This document shows positions 44,847-53,905 of a stretch of DNA of 64,000 nt, piece after piece. The notes beneath the pieces were generated by a model that was not told where the DNA came from, made no database searches, and saw nothing but the letters and a program-made list of their open reading frames with translations. The stretch's first letter is position 1. Each line of letters opens with the position of its first letter. Location of the stretch: the NCBI GenBank assembly GCA_902798545.1, contig CADBWQ010000020.1, positions 1 through 64,000 of the forward strand, written 5' to 3'. Source of the stretch: Oscillospiraceae bacterium (GTDB lineage: Bacteria; Bacillota; Clostridia; Oscillospirales; Oscillospiraceae). The position numbers and the translations under genes were made by a program.

Positions 44847-45815
44847 TCACAGCGATTTCTCCGCATGCTGCCGGAAGGCGTCCTTCACCTGCTCCGGTCC
44901 AACAATCTTGATAATCCCACCGAATTCGAAGATCCAGGAGAAGAAGGTTGGGCTGAGTGAGACCTCGGCATCGAATTGGAAGTGGTCTTTGTCCACAGGT
45001 CTGGTTTTGACATTGCTGCCGAAGTGCTCGATGACCGTGTTCATGGCACGGTTATCACAGAGGAGGGTCACGGTCTCATGATTGGAATCGAACAAGCGGA
45101 AGGCCTTCTCCGCGAAAGATCCGATGCTGTAGCCTTTCGGTTTCTTCATTGCGGGTTCTTCCAAAAGCTCCGGGGTATCCGCAATGCGGTCCACGCGAAA
45201 GACGGCGACCTTGCCATGCTTTTCTGACCAGCCGACGACATAATAGAAGTCACCATTCCATGTCAGGGTATACGGGCTGAGGATATAGGGTTCTCCCCCG
45301 TTCTTCAGTTTCCGGCGCTTGGTGCCGCTGTACTCGAAGTAACGGAAGCTGACCTTCACGCCGGCATTGATGGCATCGTTCAAGGCATCCAGGATCTCAT
45401 ATCCGGCTTCATTCTCGGTCTTCACCCGGTCGGCCAGGCTGATGTTGCGCTTCAGGGCACCGGCGTCATGAATATTGGCCAGTGTGGTCAGCTTATCCGC
45501 CAGAATCCGGCTCTTCTTCCGGGTGATGAACTTACCGGACTCTACAGCGTCAATCAGCAGCTTCAACTCTGGAAGGCTGAAGAGGCGCTCCCGGATATAA
45601 TACCGATTCTGGGTGGAGCGGACCACCGCGATCGGGTAACCGGGGGCGATCATGGCCTCGATATCCTGCTGGACCGTGATGCGATACGCATCGAGGTTCC
45701 AGCGATCCTTCAGCAGGCGGCCGATCTCGACAATCGTGATCGGATGCTCCGCATCGGTCTCAGTCTGCAGAATCTGCAGAATTCGCAGGATTCTGGTACG
45801 GGTTTCGAGGATCAC
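44847..45815 (-). CDS. WYL-domain transcriptional regulator
   Basis: This 322-residue regulator has an N-terminal winged helix-turn-helix (about 1-75) and a WYL domain (about 140-225) with SFRYFEYSG, PYTLTWNGDFYYVVGW and RVDRI, plus a C-terminal WCX extension. WYL proteins bind nucleic acid or nucleotide ligands and often control defence operons. The GTG start at 45815 has GAGGAGG upstream. It leads the DUF1016 and lipoprotein genes in the same direction. A 114-bp segment of it is copied at 55474-55587. Confidence 0.9.
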   Translation of the reverse strand: MILETRTRILRILQILQTETDAEHPITIVEIGRLLKDRWNLDAYRITVQQDIEAMIAPGYPIAVVRSTQNRYYIRERLFSLPELKLLIDAVESGKFITRKKSRILADKLTTLANIHDAGALKRNISLADRVKTENEAGYEILDALNDAINAGVKVSFRYFEYSGTKRRKLKNGGEPYILSPYTLTWNGDFYYVVGWSEKHGKVAVFRVDRIADTPELLEEPAMKKPKGYSIGSFAEKAFRLFDSNHETVTLLCDNRAMNTVIEHFGSNVKTRPVDKDHFQFDAEVSLSPTFFSWIFEFGGIIKIVGPEQVKDAFRQHAEKSL

Positions 45816-45865
45816 AGGCGCACCTCCTCTGGCAAAAATGCATAGTATTCCCAATTTAATTCTGT

Positions 45866-45895
45866 ATTATATCACAGTTCATTGTTGAAATGCAA
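45866..45895 (-). promoter_or_regulatory. Promoter of the WYL regulator
   Basis: TTGCAT (45895-45890) and TATAAT (45871-45866), 18-base spacer, 50 bases before the GTG start. Confidence 0.7.
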
Positions 45896-45940
45896 CAAAA
45901 TAGGCCCCTGGAGCTGTGGGAGATCCACAACACCAGAGGC
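45895..45940 (-). terminator. Terminator at the end of the Gfo/Idh operon
   Basis: An imperfect stem (GCCTCTGG...TTGTGG pairing with CCACAG...CCAGGGGC, 45904-45940) is followed on the minus strand by CTATTTTGTT. It lies between the second Gfo/Idh gene and the WYL promoter. Confidence 0.6.
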
Positions 45941-46091
45941 GATTTTGACATGAAAGTTTTTAATGGATGGGCAATTAACTGGAATTGCATGTATTTTGAT
46001 TTTAGATGCTTTCACAGAGACCTTCGCTTTATCTTCCGGCTTCGTTACCAGAGCGACAGTCTCCCGTACTTCCCGGCATGGACGGTTTTTT

Positions 46092-47123
46092 CTATACCAG
46101 TTGTTCTATTCCTGTCTCCAAAATCTGCATAACAAGTAATGTCGTCTCTTTTTTTACCTCCTGAGGCTGATTCTTCTTCAGCGTATTATACAGTTTTTCA
46201 TAGAACATAGCGTAATTTCCTCGTTCTGAGCGCACTCTTTCCTCGTGCATGCACCCATTATCATCTATATAGGTAATAACGCCAAAATCTTCTGGCCTGT
46301 CCAATCCAAAATCCGGATTTGCAGGCATATAGAACTGTTTTAGATGGAACTCCTGGCGATCCTTTTCCTGCTTAACAAATACACCTTTCTTCCCATATAT
46401 TTCAAAACTTGGGCGTGGTTTTATTCGATAGTAGCTCGAAGCAACCGTTACTTTGAGTCCATCATAGTAAAGATCTATGTCATAATAATCGTTCATTCTG
46501 TTATTACCCAACAACTGTCTAACATCACAGTCGACTCTATTCGGTGCACCAAAAAGTGAGATTATCTGGTCCAAACAGTGCGGCGCATGATTATAAAGCA
46601 GTGAGGTTTCCGGAGAAAAGAAAGCATGCCCTTCGGGAACTTCCGGTCGGTAATAATCGAATGTTTGCCTAATCTCATATATGTCTCCGAGTTTACCACT
46701 TTTTATGACTTTCTTTACTGTAAGATAGTCTGAATCAAATCTGCGGTTTTGATAGGCCTGAAGCATCAAGCCTTTTTGATCTGCAAGATCAAAAAGCTCT
46801 ACTGCCTGTCGCCGGTTGAGCGTGAAAGGTTTCTCCAGAAGGCAATTCTTTCCAGCGTTAAGAACACGCTTTACAAGTTCATAGTGAGATGCAACCGGTG
46901 TTGTAACGACAACTAATTCAATTTCATTGTCAAAAAGCAATTCCTCCAGCCGGTCCGTGTAGTGTATTCCCTGTAGACGCGCCCATTCAGTCTTATACAA
47001 ACTTCTAGCATAGATCGTCTTTACTCTTATGCGATCTGTTAACAACGTTGAAAACGGTAAATGGTATCGATTTGTGCTCTTTCCATTTCCAAGATACCCT
47101 ATTGTTAAAACATCATTGCTCAT
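46092..47123 (-). CDS. Gfo/Idh/MocA-family oxidoreductase 1
   Basis: This 343-residue NAD(P)-dependent dehydrogenase has a Rossmann N-terminus (VLTIGYLGNGKST, about 5-17), the conserved CLLEKPF (about 95-101; EKP motif) and a C-terminal alpha/beta domain. The active-site His is expected in NHAPHCLDQ (about 178-186). The glycine motif is atypical (GYLGNGKS rather than GxGxxG). The start at 47123 follows AAAGGAG by 11 bases; the in-frame ATG at 47192 would overlap the previous gene by ATGA. It is the last gene of the catabolic operon. Confidence 0.88.
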   Translation of the reverse strand: MSNDVLTIGYLGNGKSTNRYHLPFSTLLTDRIRVKTIYARSLYKTEWARLQGIHYTDRLEELLFDNEIELVVVTTPVASHYELVKRVLNAGKNCLLEKPFTLNRRQAVELFDLADQKGLMLQAYQNRRFDSDYLTVKKVIKSGKLGDIYEIRQTFDYYRPEVPEGHAFFSPETSLLYNHAPHCLDQIISLFGAPNRVDCDVRQLLGNNRMNDYYDIDLYYDGLKVTVASSYYRIKPRPSFEIYGKKGVFVKQEKDRQEFHLKQFYMPANPDFGLDRPEDFGVITYIDDNGCMHEERVRSERGNYAMFYEKLYNTLKKNQPQEVKKETTLLVMQILETGIEQLV

Positions 47124-47188
47124 CGATGCCATTACTCCTTTAAACCTAGCATTTTGCAAGTATATTACCCAACATTTTCTTTTCCCTG

Positions 47189-47974
47189 TCATTTGGATTC
47201 ATATGGAATCCAGTCTACAAACATGTAAGGATCCTTTGAAAGAATATCATGTCCGGTTTTCCATAGTACTGCCGAATCAATAAGATGGCATTTAGCATCT
47301 AATACCTTTGCAGTTCTCAGTCCATCATAACCGAGGCAATCAAGAATTCTTCCATAACGCTGTTCATAATAGCCGCATTCTCTATAGAAATTATGTTTAT
47401 ATGACACTCTACAAATCTCAGTTCCGGCATCGTCTACAAGATAATATGGGATGGCCTTCGAATAATCGATAAACGGTTGTGTATCGATTGTCTCTTCGAT
47501 ACCGTGCATTGATGTGTTATGGTCCGGATTGCAGCCCAGCATCAGTATTTTTCCCGCTAGGCTTGGCAACTTCGTAAAAGGAGAGTTTTTACCTACAGGA
47601 GTAGTATCCATCTCATGATTGGCGATAAGATATTGACTAAACTTTCCTGTCACGGCACATGAATGCGAAGCATGAAGACTTCTGGAAACCCCTGGAACCG
47701 CTGTCCGAAAGAACTCTGTAAGATATCCCACACATGAAGGGGTACTGTTCTGGAAAAATCGTACCGGTTCTTCAAGAAAAACTGTCTCATAGGAAAGCGT
47801 AGGCATAACAAGCGTACCTTCCTGACCAAGAAGACTGAGCAGTACATCAAAAAAACCTTCTGCCCCGCCTTCCACACCACCGAGTGATTTGAAGGATGAG
47901 TGAACCAGAAGACAATCCCCTTCTCTCACCCCAAGCTGAAGCAAATCCTGTTTTAATTCTTGTTTTGAGTGCAT
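47189..47974 (-). CDS. AAC(3)-family N-acetyltransferase
   Basis: This 261-residue protein belongs to the aminoglycoside 3-N-acetyltransferase fold: LLVHSSFKSLGGVEGG (about 22-37), GTLVMPTLSYE (about 53-63) and NTSMHGIEE (about 153-161) with the active-site His. In this family some members inactivate aminoglycosides, others (FrbF, YokD-like) acetylate sugars or peptides. The setting among sugar genes points to a metabolic acetylation, perhaps of an amino sugar, rather than resistance. GGAGG precedes the ATG. Confidence 0.85.
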   Translation of the reverse strand: MHSKQELKQDLLQLGVREGDCLLVHSSFKSLGGVEGGAEGFFDVLLSLLGQEGTLVMPTLSYETVFLEEPVRFFQNSTPSCVGYLTEFFRTAVPGVSRSLHASHSCAVTGKFSQYLIANHEMDTTPVGKNSPFTKLPSLAGKILMLGCNPDHNTSMHGIEETIDTQPFIDYSKAIPYYLVDDAGTEICRVSYKHNFYRECGYYEQRYGRILDCLGYDGLRTAKVLDAKCHLIDSAVLWKTGHDILSKDPYMFVDWIPYESK

Positions 47975-48037
47975 TCTTCCTCCGTAATAATTCTAAAACT
48001 GCGCAACAGAATTATTATAACCGCACAGTCCAGGATA

Positions 48038-49069
48038 TTATAACGAATCTATCTTGACTACCTCACCGGTCCTAGCAGACTCACGACAAGCGCAAACCAT
48101 TGCAAAGCTGTAATAATTGTCTTCAAGTGAAGTCTCAAAACCACTTCCGTCACGAACAGCATCGAGAAATGAATGCAGAACATATTCTGTTTCCGTAAAC
48201 TGCATGGACGGATTATTCAACAGGATACCTTCCTGTTTTTGGGTATCCAATACAACAGATTCTACTTTGGAATGCGGGAAGAACCTTACCCGATTATCGA
48301 CTTCCAAAGAAAGACATCCTTCGCTGCCATTAAGCAGGATATCACCATCCCACGACGTTTCTTTTCCTCGAGCGGCCCAGGTACCGGTGTAACTGATCTG
48401 AACACCGTTTTTCATCTTCAGCACAGCATCAAGGTTCGGCTCACCGGGATACAGGGACCATGAAGGTCTCCAGGTTTTGGCAAAAATGCTCTCGCAATCA
48501 CTGCCGCTGAAGTAACGCAGAAGATCAAAATGATGAATAGACATATCATCCACAAGTGGCCGTTCCAATGATTCCCGATAACCTTGCAAGTCTTCCTGCT
48601 GACGGAAATTGAGGGAGATGGCTTCAAGTTTCCCGATCATTCCATTCTTTACAGCGTTGAGGATTGCGACATTATGCGGACGCCACCGATAATTCTGACT
48701 GGCAGCAAACAGGCAATCAGGATACTGCTTATGCAATTCAACAAGATTCTTTGCCTGCTGCAAATCAGATACCAGAGGTTTTTCAGTAATAATGTGCATT
48801 CCTTTCTTCATTGCGAGGCAGTCCGCTTCATAGTGGCAAGCTGCAGGCAAAACATTAACCATAATATCCGCATCAACCTGATCGATTGCCTCTGCAAAAT
48901 CGTTAAAAACCACCTTCTCCGGTATTCCAAACTGGTCGGTGATTTTCGCCGCACTCTTTTTTCCGCAGCCAACGCCAACCAGTTCTGTGCGATCACAGTT
49001 CTGGAGGATTTTTATCCAACGACTCCCCCAGAAACCCGCCCCCAATAACAAAACTCTGCTCTTTTCCAT
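48038..49069 (-). CDS. Gfo/Idh/MocA-family oxidoreductase 2
   Basis: This 343-residue dehydrogenase has GAGFWG (about 8-13) in the Rossmann fold, the EKP motif (IITEKPL, about 89-95) and the catalytic DDMSIHHFDLLRYF region (about 168-181) with conserved Asp and His. It is only distantly related to the other Gfo/Idh protein of this operon, which suggests two successive oxidation steps or an epimerisation by oxidation and reduction. GGGGAG lies 9 bases before the ATG at 49069; upstream ATG codons lack spacing. Confidence 0.9.
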   Translation of the reverse strand: MEKSRVLLLGAGFWGSRWIKILQNCDRTELVGVGCGKKSAAKITDQFGIPEKVVFNDFAEAIDQVDADIMVNVLPAACHYEADCLAMKKGMHIITEKPLVSDLQQAKNLVELHKQYPDCLFAASQNYRWRPHNVAILNAVKNGMIGKLEAISLNFRQQEDLQGYRESLERPLVDDMSIHHFDLLRYFSGSDCESIFAKTWRPSWSLYPGEPNLDAVLKMKNGVQISYTGTWAARGKETSWDGDILLNGSEGCLSLEVDNRVRFFPHSKVESVVLDTQKQEGILLNNPSMQFTETEYVLHSFLDAVRDGSGFETSLEDNYYSFAMVCACRESARTGEVVKIDSL

Positions 49070-49097
49070 AAGAATCATCTCCCCATCCAAGCATTCT

Positions 49098-49982
49098 TCA
49101 ATCCATATCGATATTACAGTAAGTCCACTGGCGAACCCACTCTGTGGTTTCACCTGGAGCAATTGTGATCGGGTAGAACGTTTCGACTGAAATAATATGA
49201 TCGATTGACCATATGTCTATTCCTTCCGGCTTAAAGTTTACTTCCGCTTTGACATAAGCTTTGCTCTCTTTATTGCGTAAGGTCCATTCGAATACACTAA
49301 CATCACAGATTTCCTCAGGAGCTACGTTTACAAGCGCCGCTCTCGGATTATAGTCACTAAAAGTGTACCCATGTCCGTTTCCGCATACTGTTCCAACAAC
49401 CTTTTCAGACCCACGATCAAGAAGCGCCGGCATCTCGATCGTGTAGGATGGGCCGAGAGGCTTTCTCTCAATCGTCATAAAATTGTGACAGAACTCTTTC
49501 ATGACGAGAGGCTTCTCCCCTTCATTTTTCAGACATGTTGTCATCATGAGCCTGTTTTGTATGATTCTGAGCGTTTTCTCCTGAGACACCGCATAACCGT
49601 TACACATGACCGGCTCGGTTTTAAATATGAGTGTCCCCTTGTCCACCTGCTTCCATGAAACGGGAAAGAAGTCCGTTTCATATTTTCTGAAAAAACAGAA
49701 CGGATCATCATCCGGCTTTGTGAACAGACCTATACCGAATTTTGGGAACTTACTTCCAGCAGGCACTTCATCACACGCTTCTGGGAAAAGATACTCATTA
49801 CACAATCCCACACCGCCTGTGCTCGGGTGAACCAAATTTGTCGGCTCACTTGTGCAAAACTCATACTTGTTATCCAGTAATACAGATGTAATAAATCCTG
49901 CGTGGTCAAATCTGGACGTTGTATCAGGGAACACATGAGGCTCGGCAACTGTAATTGCCAATCTTTCATTCTCCAACCGCAT
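49098..49982 (-). CDS. Mutarotase-like (aldose 1-epimerase fold) protein
   Basis: This 294-residue cytoplasmic protein looks like a galactose-mutarotase fold: an N-terminal AITVAEPHVFPDTTSRFDHAGF (conserved Arg and Asp), CNEYLFPEACDEV, an EFCHNFMTIER segment with a candidate catalytic His, and a beta-rich C-terminus with SVETFYPITIAPGETTEW. It may be related to DUF4432 or aldose epimerases that act on free or acid sugars. Assignment is by pattern and the substrate is unknown. Confidence 0.7.
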   Translation of the reverse strand: MRLENERLAITVAEPHVFPDTTSRFDHAGFITSVLLDNKYEFCTSEPTNLVHPSTGGVGLCNEYLFPEACDEVPAGSKFPKFGIGLFTKPDDDPFCFFRKYETDFFPVSWKQVDKGTLIFKTEPVMCNGYAVSQEKTLRIIQNRLMMTTCLKNEGEKPLVMKEFCHNFMTIERKPLGPSYTIEMPALLDRGSEKVVGTVCGNGHGYTFSDYNPRAALVNVAPEEICDVSVFEWTLRNKESKAYVKAEVNFKPEGIDIWSIDHIISVETFYPITIAPGETTEWVRQWTYCNIDMD

Positions 49983-49994
49983 AATTTGCTCCGA

Positions 49995-50879
49995 TCAAAT
50001 CAGTTTCCGATCATGTATGGAGACCGGATGCCCGGGACCGACGACCTGCGCTCTTTCTCTGTTATTTACATTGATCAGCACCAGTTCCGGATCCCCACCT
50101 TCCTGTGCTGGGCAATCGGGTGCATCAAACATACCATAATGATACGGAACAAGATAGGCATCAGCATATTTGTTGGCAAGCAACGCAGCACCTGGACGGC
50201 TCAGATGGAAGATACACCGAGAAACGTCAAGCGGAAGCAGTACAATATCTTCATAATAAAGATTCTCCTGCATCAGTCTTGTATCTCCTGTAAAGTATAC
50301 CCCTCCATCGCCAGTACGAACGATAAATCCCACACAGTCCTCCGGATAGAACCGTTTTCCGTCATCTATGCAGTGCCACGGATGATCGCCCGGTGTAATC
50401 TCGATTTTGATGTCGTTTACTTCATACTTTTCTCCAGCATGACATACTGTGTAGTTATATGGCTTCATCCCTTGCTTTACCAGCGTTTCGAACACACGTG
50501 CAGATCCCATCAGCGGAATATCTCTATCAGCAAGCTGATTGATCGTTTCCGGATTTGCGTGATCCGCATCGTCATGGGTAAACAGAATCATATCACACCG
50601 TACAACATCTTTGGTGTAAAGTGGGAACGGACGAAGCATGATATGCCCAGCGGCATCCACCATAGGGGTTTCCGATTTCAGTTCAAGAATCGGATCAATC
50701 AGGATGATAGTTCCACGCGCGTTTAAAAGGAATCCACCGCCGCCAAGCCAATATAGTGTCGTGAAGTCCTGTTTTTCAAATGCGGATGCTGAGATTGCCT
50801 CTGTCGGCGGTGCAACAACTGGAACTCTGTTATCCAAATCAACAAGTTCATTCATCATGTCTCGGATATAGTTTGCCAT
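49995..50879 (-). CDS. UlaG-like metallo-beta-lactamase fold hydrolase
   Basis: This 294-residue protein carries the metallo-beta-lactamase motif FTHDDADHANP (about 102-112; THxDxDH), a second ligand in TPGDHPWH and GDTR in YFTGDTRLM. The nearest known function is L-ascorbate-6-phosphate lactonase UlaG, so lactone hydrolysis after sugar oxidation is a reasonable inference given the dehydrogenases nearby. The start at 50879 overlaps nothing essential; the permease stop lies at 50896. Confidence 0.8.
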   Translation of the reverse strand: MANYIRDMMNELVDLDNRVPVVAPPTEAISASAFEKQDFTTLYWLGGGGFLLNARGTIILIDPILELKSETPMVDAAGHIMLRPFPLYTKDVVRCDMILFTHDDADHANPETINQLADRDIPLMGSARVFETLVKQGMKPYNYTVCHAGEKYEVNDIKIEITPGDHPWHCIDDGKRFYPEDCVGFIVRTGDGGVYFTGDTRLMQENLYYEDIVLLPLDVSRCIFHLSRPGAALLANKYADAYLVPYHYGMFDAPDCPAQEGGDPELVLINVNNRERAQVVGPGHPVSIHDRKLI

Positions 50880-50895
50880 CTCAATTTTACCTCTT

Positions 50896-51684
50896 TCAGT
50901 TTTCAACACGAGGAACCCAACGTGTAAGTCTTTTTTCTATTAATCGGATAAGCATATTAGCAAGCATACTGCAAATCGTGATAAGCAGAACGCCAACCAG
51001 CAAAAGATCAGTTTTGATGAATCTTCTTCCTTCGATGATCAAATAGCCAAACCCAGTAGCTGTTCCCATAAACTCTGCTGCGACACACATACCGAATGAG
51101 TTTGCTGCGACAACACGAATACCGGCTATGATATCCGGAGTTATGGCCGGAATCAGGACGGTACGAAATACATCCCATGTATTCGCACCAAGCGATCTTG
51201 CCGCATCCAGATAAAGCGGATCAACATTACGAACTGCTTCAATCGTATTTACTACCAATACGACCCAAGCACCAAATGCAATTACTATGATTTTAGATTT
51301 ATCACCAATTCCAAACCACAGAATGAATAGCGGAATAAGCGCAAGGGGTGGCATAGGACGGATAAACTCCACAAGCGGCTCCAGAATGTTTCTAACATTT
51401 TTATTCCATCCTATAAACAACCCCATGATGATGCCGATTGCAGAGCCCACAAAAAATCCAACTACAATTCTGTGCAAGCTGGACGTGATGTGCCGCGGGA
51501 TATCTTTTGAATACTTTATAAAGCACTGAACGATTTCCTGTGGTGATGGCAGATACAAGTCCGGAATACTTGTAAAATTTGAAAGCACATACCACAATAT
51601 CAGTGTAAGCGCAATACCGCTGACATTCTGAATTCTTTTAATGTTCTGCTCGTTGTACAGTCGTTTTGCCTTGTTTTCGTTCAT
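50896..51684 (-). CDS. ABC transporter permease, NitT/TauT (SsuC) type
   Basis: This 262-residue inner-membrane protein has six predicted segments and the permease EAA loop (AARSLGANTWDVFRTVLIPAITPDI, about 161-185). It matches the SsuC/TauC family. Its ATG overlaps the ATPase stop (ATGA). Usual family substrates are sulfonates, nitrate, pyrimidines or aromatic compounds, which contrasts with the sugar enzymes downstream. Confidence 0.93.
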   Translation of the reverse strand: MNENKAKRLYNEQNIKRIQNVSGIALTLILWYVLSNFTSIPDLYLPSPQEIVQCFIKYSKDIPRHITSSLHRIVVGFFVGSAIGIIMGLFIGWNKNVRNILEPLVEFIRPMPPLALIPLFILWFGIGDKSKIIVIAFGAWVVLVVNTIEAVRNVDPLYLDAARSLGANTWDVFRTVLIPAITPDIIAGIRVVAANSFGMCVAAEFMGTATGFGYLIIEGRRFIKTDLLLVGVLLITICSMLANMLIRLIEKRLTRWVPRVEN

Positions 51685-52448
51685 CTGACCATAACCTCCG
51701 CAAGCAATGTTTTCATCTCTATAAATTCAGTATCAGCTCGAAGTTCAGGCAATCTCGGTCTGCTGAAAGGAATCTCCTGGATAACATTCAGAGACTCGCA
51801 GTCACCTTCCGGTTTTTGCAGAACAATAACTCTGTTTGCCAGGAAAAGAGCTTCTTCAAGATCATGTGTTATGAAAAGCACCGTTTTCTTTTCCTGATCC
51901 CAGATTTTAAGAAGCTCCAGCTGCATCTGCTTTTTTGTGATGTCATCAAGCGCTCCAAATGGTTCATCCATCAGAAGAACATCCGGAGAGTTTGCATATG
52001 CACGGGCAATATCTACACGCTTGCTCATACCTCCGGAGAGTTCTTTCGGATAGAGATGCTCATATCCTTCCAGTCCCACCATCTTGATATAGCGTCTTGT
52101 TATTTCTTCAATTTTGCTTTTAGGTAAACGTGCAATCCGCGGTCCATAGCTAACGTTTTGTTCAACCGTCATCCAAGGAAATGCAGCATATTTCTGGAAA
52201 ACCATACCAACTTTACTGTTAACATTGTTTACAGCCTTCCCTTCGAGCAGCACTCTCCCTTGAGTAGGCTTTAACATACCTGCCAGAATGTTAATCAGTG
52301 TGCTCTTGCCGCATCCTGAAGGACCGACTATTGCAACGAACTGCCCATTTTCTACTGAAAAAGTCAGATTTTTTAATGCAGTTATAGTTCCCTTTCTGGT
52401 TGAAAAAAGCATACTGATATTTTCTGCGCTAAGAATCGTATTATCCAT
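51681..52448 (-). CDS. ABC transporter ATPase, NitT/TauT (SsuB) type
   Basis: This 255-residue ATPase has Walker A GPSGCGKST (about 42-50), signature LSGGMSKRVDIARA (about 137-150) and Walker B LLMDEPFGALD (about 157-167). The signature has SK in place of the common KQ or QQ. It powers the permease encoded next and receives cargo from the binding protein upstream. Confidence 0.95.
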   Translation of the reverse strand: MDNTILSAENISMLFSTRKGTITALKNLTFSVENGQFVAIVGPSGCGKSTLINILAGMLKPTQGRVLLEGKAVNNVNSKVGMVFQKYAAFPWMTVEQNVSYGPRIARLPKSKIEEITRRYIKMVGLEGYEHLYPKELSGGMSKRVDIARAYANSPDVLLMDEPFGALDDITKKQMQLELLKIWDQEKKTVLFITHDLEEALFLANRVIVLQKPEGDCESLNVIQEIPFSRPRLPELRADTEFIEMKTLLAEVMVR

Positions 52449-52480
52449 GGATGCTCCTTTTTACGATGTAGAAATATGAA

Positions 52481-52517
52481 TAATGGCATGGCCAAACTCA
52501 GTTCAGCCATGCCATTA
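52481..52517 (-). repeat. Stem-loop between binding-protein and ATPase genes
   Basis: A perfect 12-bp stem (52481-52492 with 52506-52517) follows the binding-protein stop on the minus strand. The downstream T-content is modest. Such hairpins commonly raise the amount of binding protein over membrane components. Confidence 0.65.
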
Positions 52518-52529
52518 CAATGGAAGGAA

Positions 52530-53669
52530 TTATCCGAGCTGAACAGCTGCCTCGTGTACCTGTTTGAGCGTATCAAGCTGAACCGTCAGGTCAACAGCAC
52601 CTTCGTCGACCTGTTTCTGAGTATTAATCCAGGCGTTAAGAGAACCGCCATAGATTTCTACGAAGTCCCAAGGTGCGCCGCTCTCAAAGAAGTATGCCGG
52701 TGTTTGTTCCATATTCGGCCATGGATCAATATTGTTAGCAACATTCAGCATATCTTCTACCGTGTATGTGGAACCAGTATATGCGCTGGTAACCTCTGCC
52801 AGTTTCTCAATATATGTTGAATCTTCACCGTAAATGCCATCGATTGCTTTAAACCAAACCTGCCGCATCTTTGCGAGCGTATCCATGTTGTTCTCGATAT
52901 AATCAGTTGTTGCCATTTCAACGCTCAGGCAAACAGCCTGACCGCCAAGTTCAACAGCGGAAACCAGCTTAGAGCAACCTTTTTCACTTAGAGAATTGAC
53001 CTGCGGGAATCCACCAAGCTCAAAATCACCAGTTCCCTCCAGGAACGCAAGTGCGCCTTCAACATCGGAAATATCCATATAATTGATATCTTCCGGCTTG
53101 AGATTAGCAGCCTTCAGCGCAGCGTTAAGGGGGAGAACAGAGCCGGTGCCACGGTCCATTACCATTGTGCGGCCCTTCAGTTGTGCGCAGGCATCTGCCG
53201 TGGCCTGAACCTTTGCTTCTTCTTCACTCATACCGGCAGCAATATACTCATCATAGAAATCCGTGTAGAGCTTAATGTCGCCGCCGTTGCTGACCAGACT
53301 CTCAGGACGAACCATAATTGCGAACCCAACAAAGCCGCAGGTGCAGGACACAGCACGGACGTTCGGGAAACGGCTGAATACAAGCGGTCCGGAGCCGGAG
53401 TTACCACAAGCTATATCGATATCACCTGCTGCAAGCGCCTCCGCACAAGTAATGTCATCTGCAAATACAGTTACCTCCAGATCAATTCCAACCTCATCAA
53501 ACATTCCAAGTTCATCTGCCATCATCCATGGCATCCAGTCGGTGTACGGGAGAAGCCCGAAACGTACCGTTGTCTTCTCTTCCCCAGCTGCAAACGCAGG
53601 ACATGAAAGCGTAACGCACAGCATCAGGGCCAAGACCAGACATAGACCTTTAGAGAGAATGCGCTTCAT
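52530..53669 (-). CDS. ABC substrate-binding protein, NMT1/SsuA-like
   Basis: This 379-residue secreted protein has a Sec signal (cleavage near 27, AFA). The mature part starts with VRFGLLPYTDWMPWMMADELGMF, the NMT1/TauA/SsuA type. No lipobox is present, unusual for a Gram-positive binding protein, so it may be held another way or the signal may remain as an anchor. AGGAGG lies 8 bases before the ATG at 53669. It is the first gene of the operon. Confidence 0.88.
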   Translation of the reverse strand: MKRILSKGLCLVLALMLCVTLSCPAFAAGEEKTTVRFGLLPYTDWMPWMMADELGMFDEVGIDLEVTVFADDITCAEALAAGDIDIACGNSGSGPLVFSRFPNVRAVSCTCGFVGFAIMVRPESLVSNGGDIKLYTDFYDEYIAAGMSEEEAKVQATADACAQLKGRTMVMDRGTGSVLPLNAALKAANLKPEDINYMDISDVEGALAFLEGTGDFELGGFPQVNSLSEKGCSKLVSAVELGGQAVCLSVEMATTDYIENNMDTLAKMRQVWFKAIDGIYGEDSTYIEKLAEVTSAYTGSTYTVEDMLNVANNIDPWPNMEQTPAYFFESGAPWDFVEIYGGSLNAWINTQKQVDEGAVDLTVQLDTLKQVHEAAVQLG

Positions 53670-53824
53670 TTTTTGAACCTCCTGAAAATATATTTGTGCA
53701 ACCTCTTCAAATAGTTTTCCAGCCATTTTGAAGAAGATTTGCCCTAGTTTGAATTCTGCTCTTCCGCAGTTTTAACAACGCTTTTTATAATCATAATAAA
53801 AAGTGGCATTAAAAAATGAACAGA

Positions 53825-53857
53825 CATTTTATATCATATTAATTGTCGTATAAAATG
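53825..53857. promoter_or_regulatory. Candidate operator of the catabolic operon
   Basis: CATTTTATA (53825-53833) and TATAAAATG (53849-53857) form a 9-bp perfect dyad with centre-to-centre spacing of about 24 bases. It lies between the ROK regulator gene and the operon it probably controls. Confidence 0.5.
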
Positions 53858-53905
53858 GCTTCTGTTGACCTAATACTGCCTGTTCATAATAAGGATAATA
53901 AGGAT

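Noticed and set aside
45884-46106. Minus-strand open frame after the Gfo/Idh gene, containing NRPCREVRETVALVTKPEDK
   Set aside because: It has no start codon, overlaps the Gfo/Idh stop and a terminator-like stem, and matches no family I know. It could be a remnant, but the evidence is too thin to annotate.
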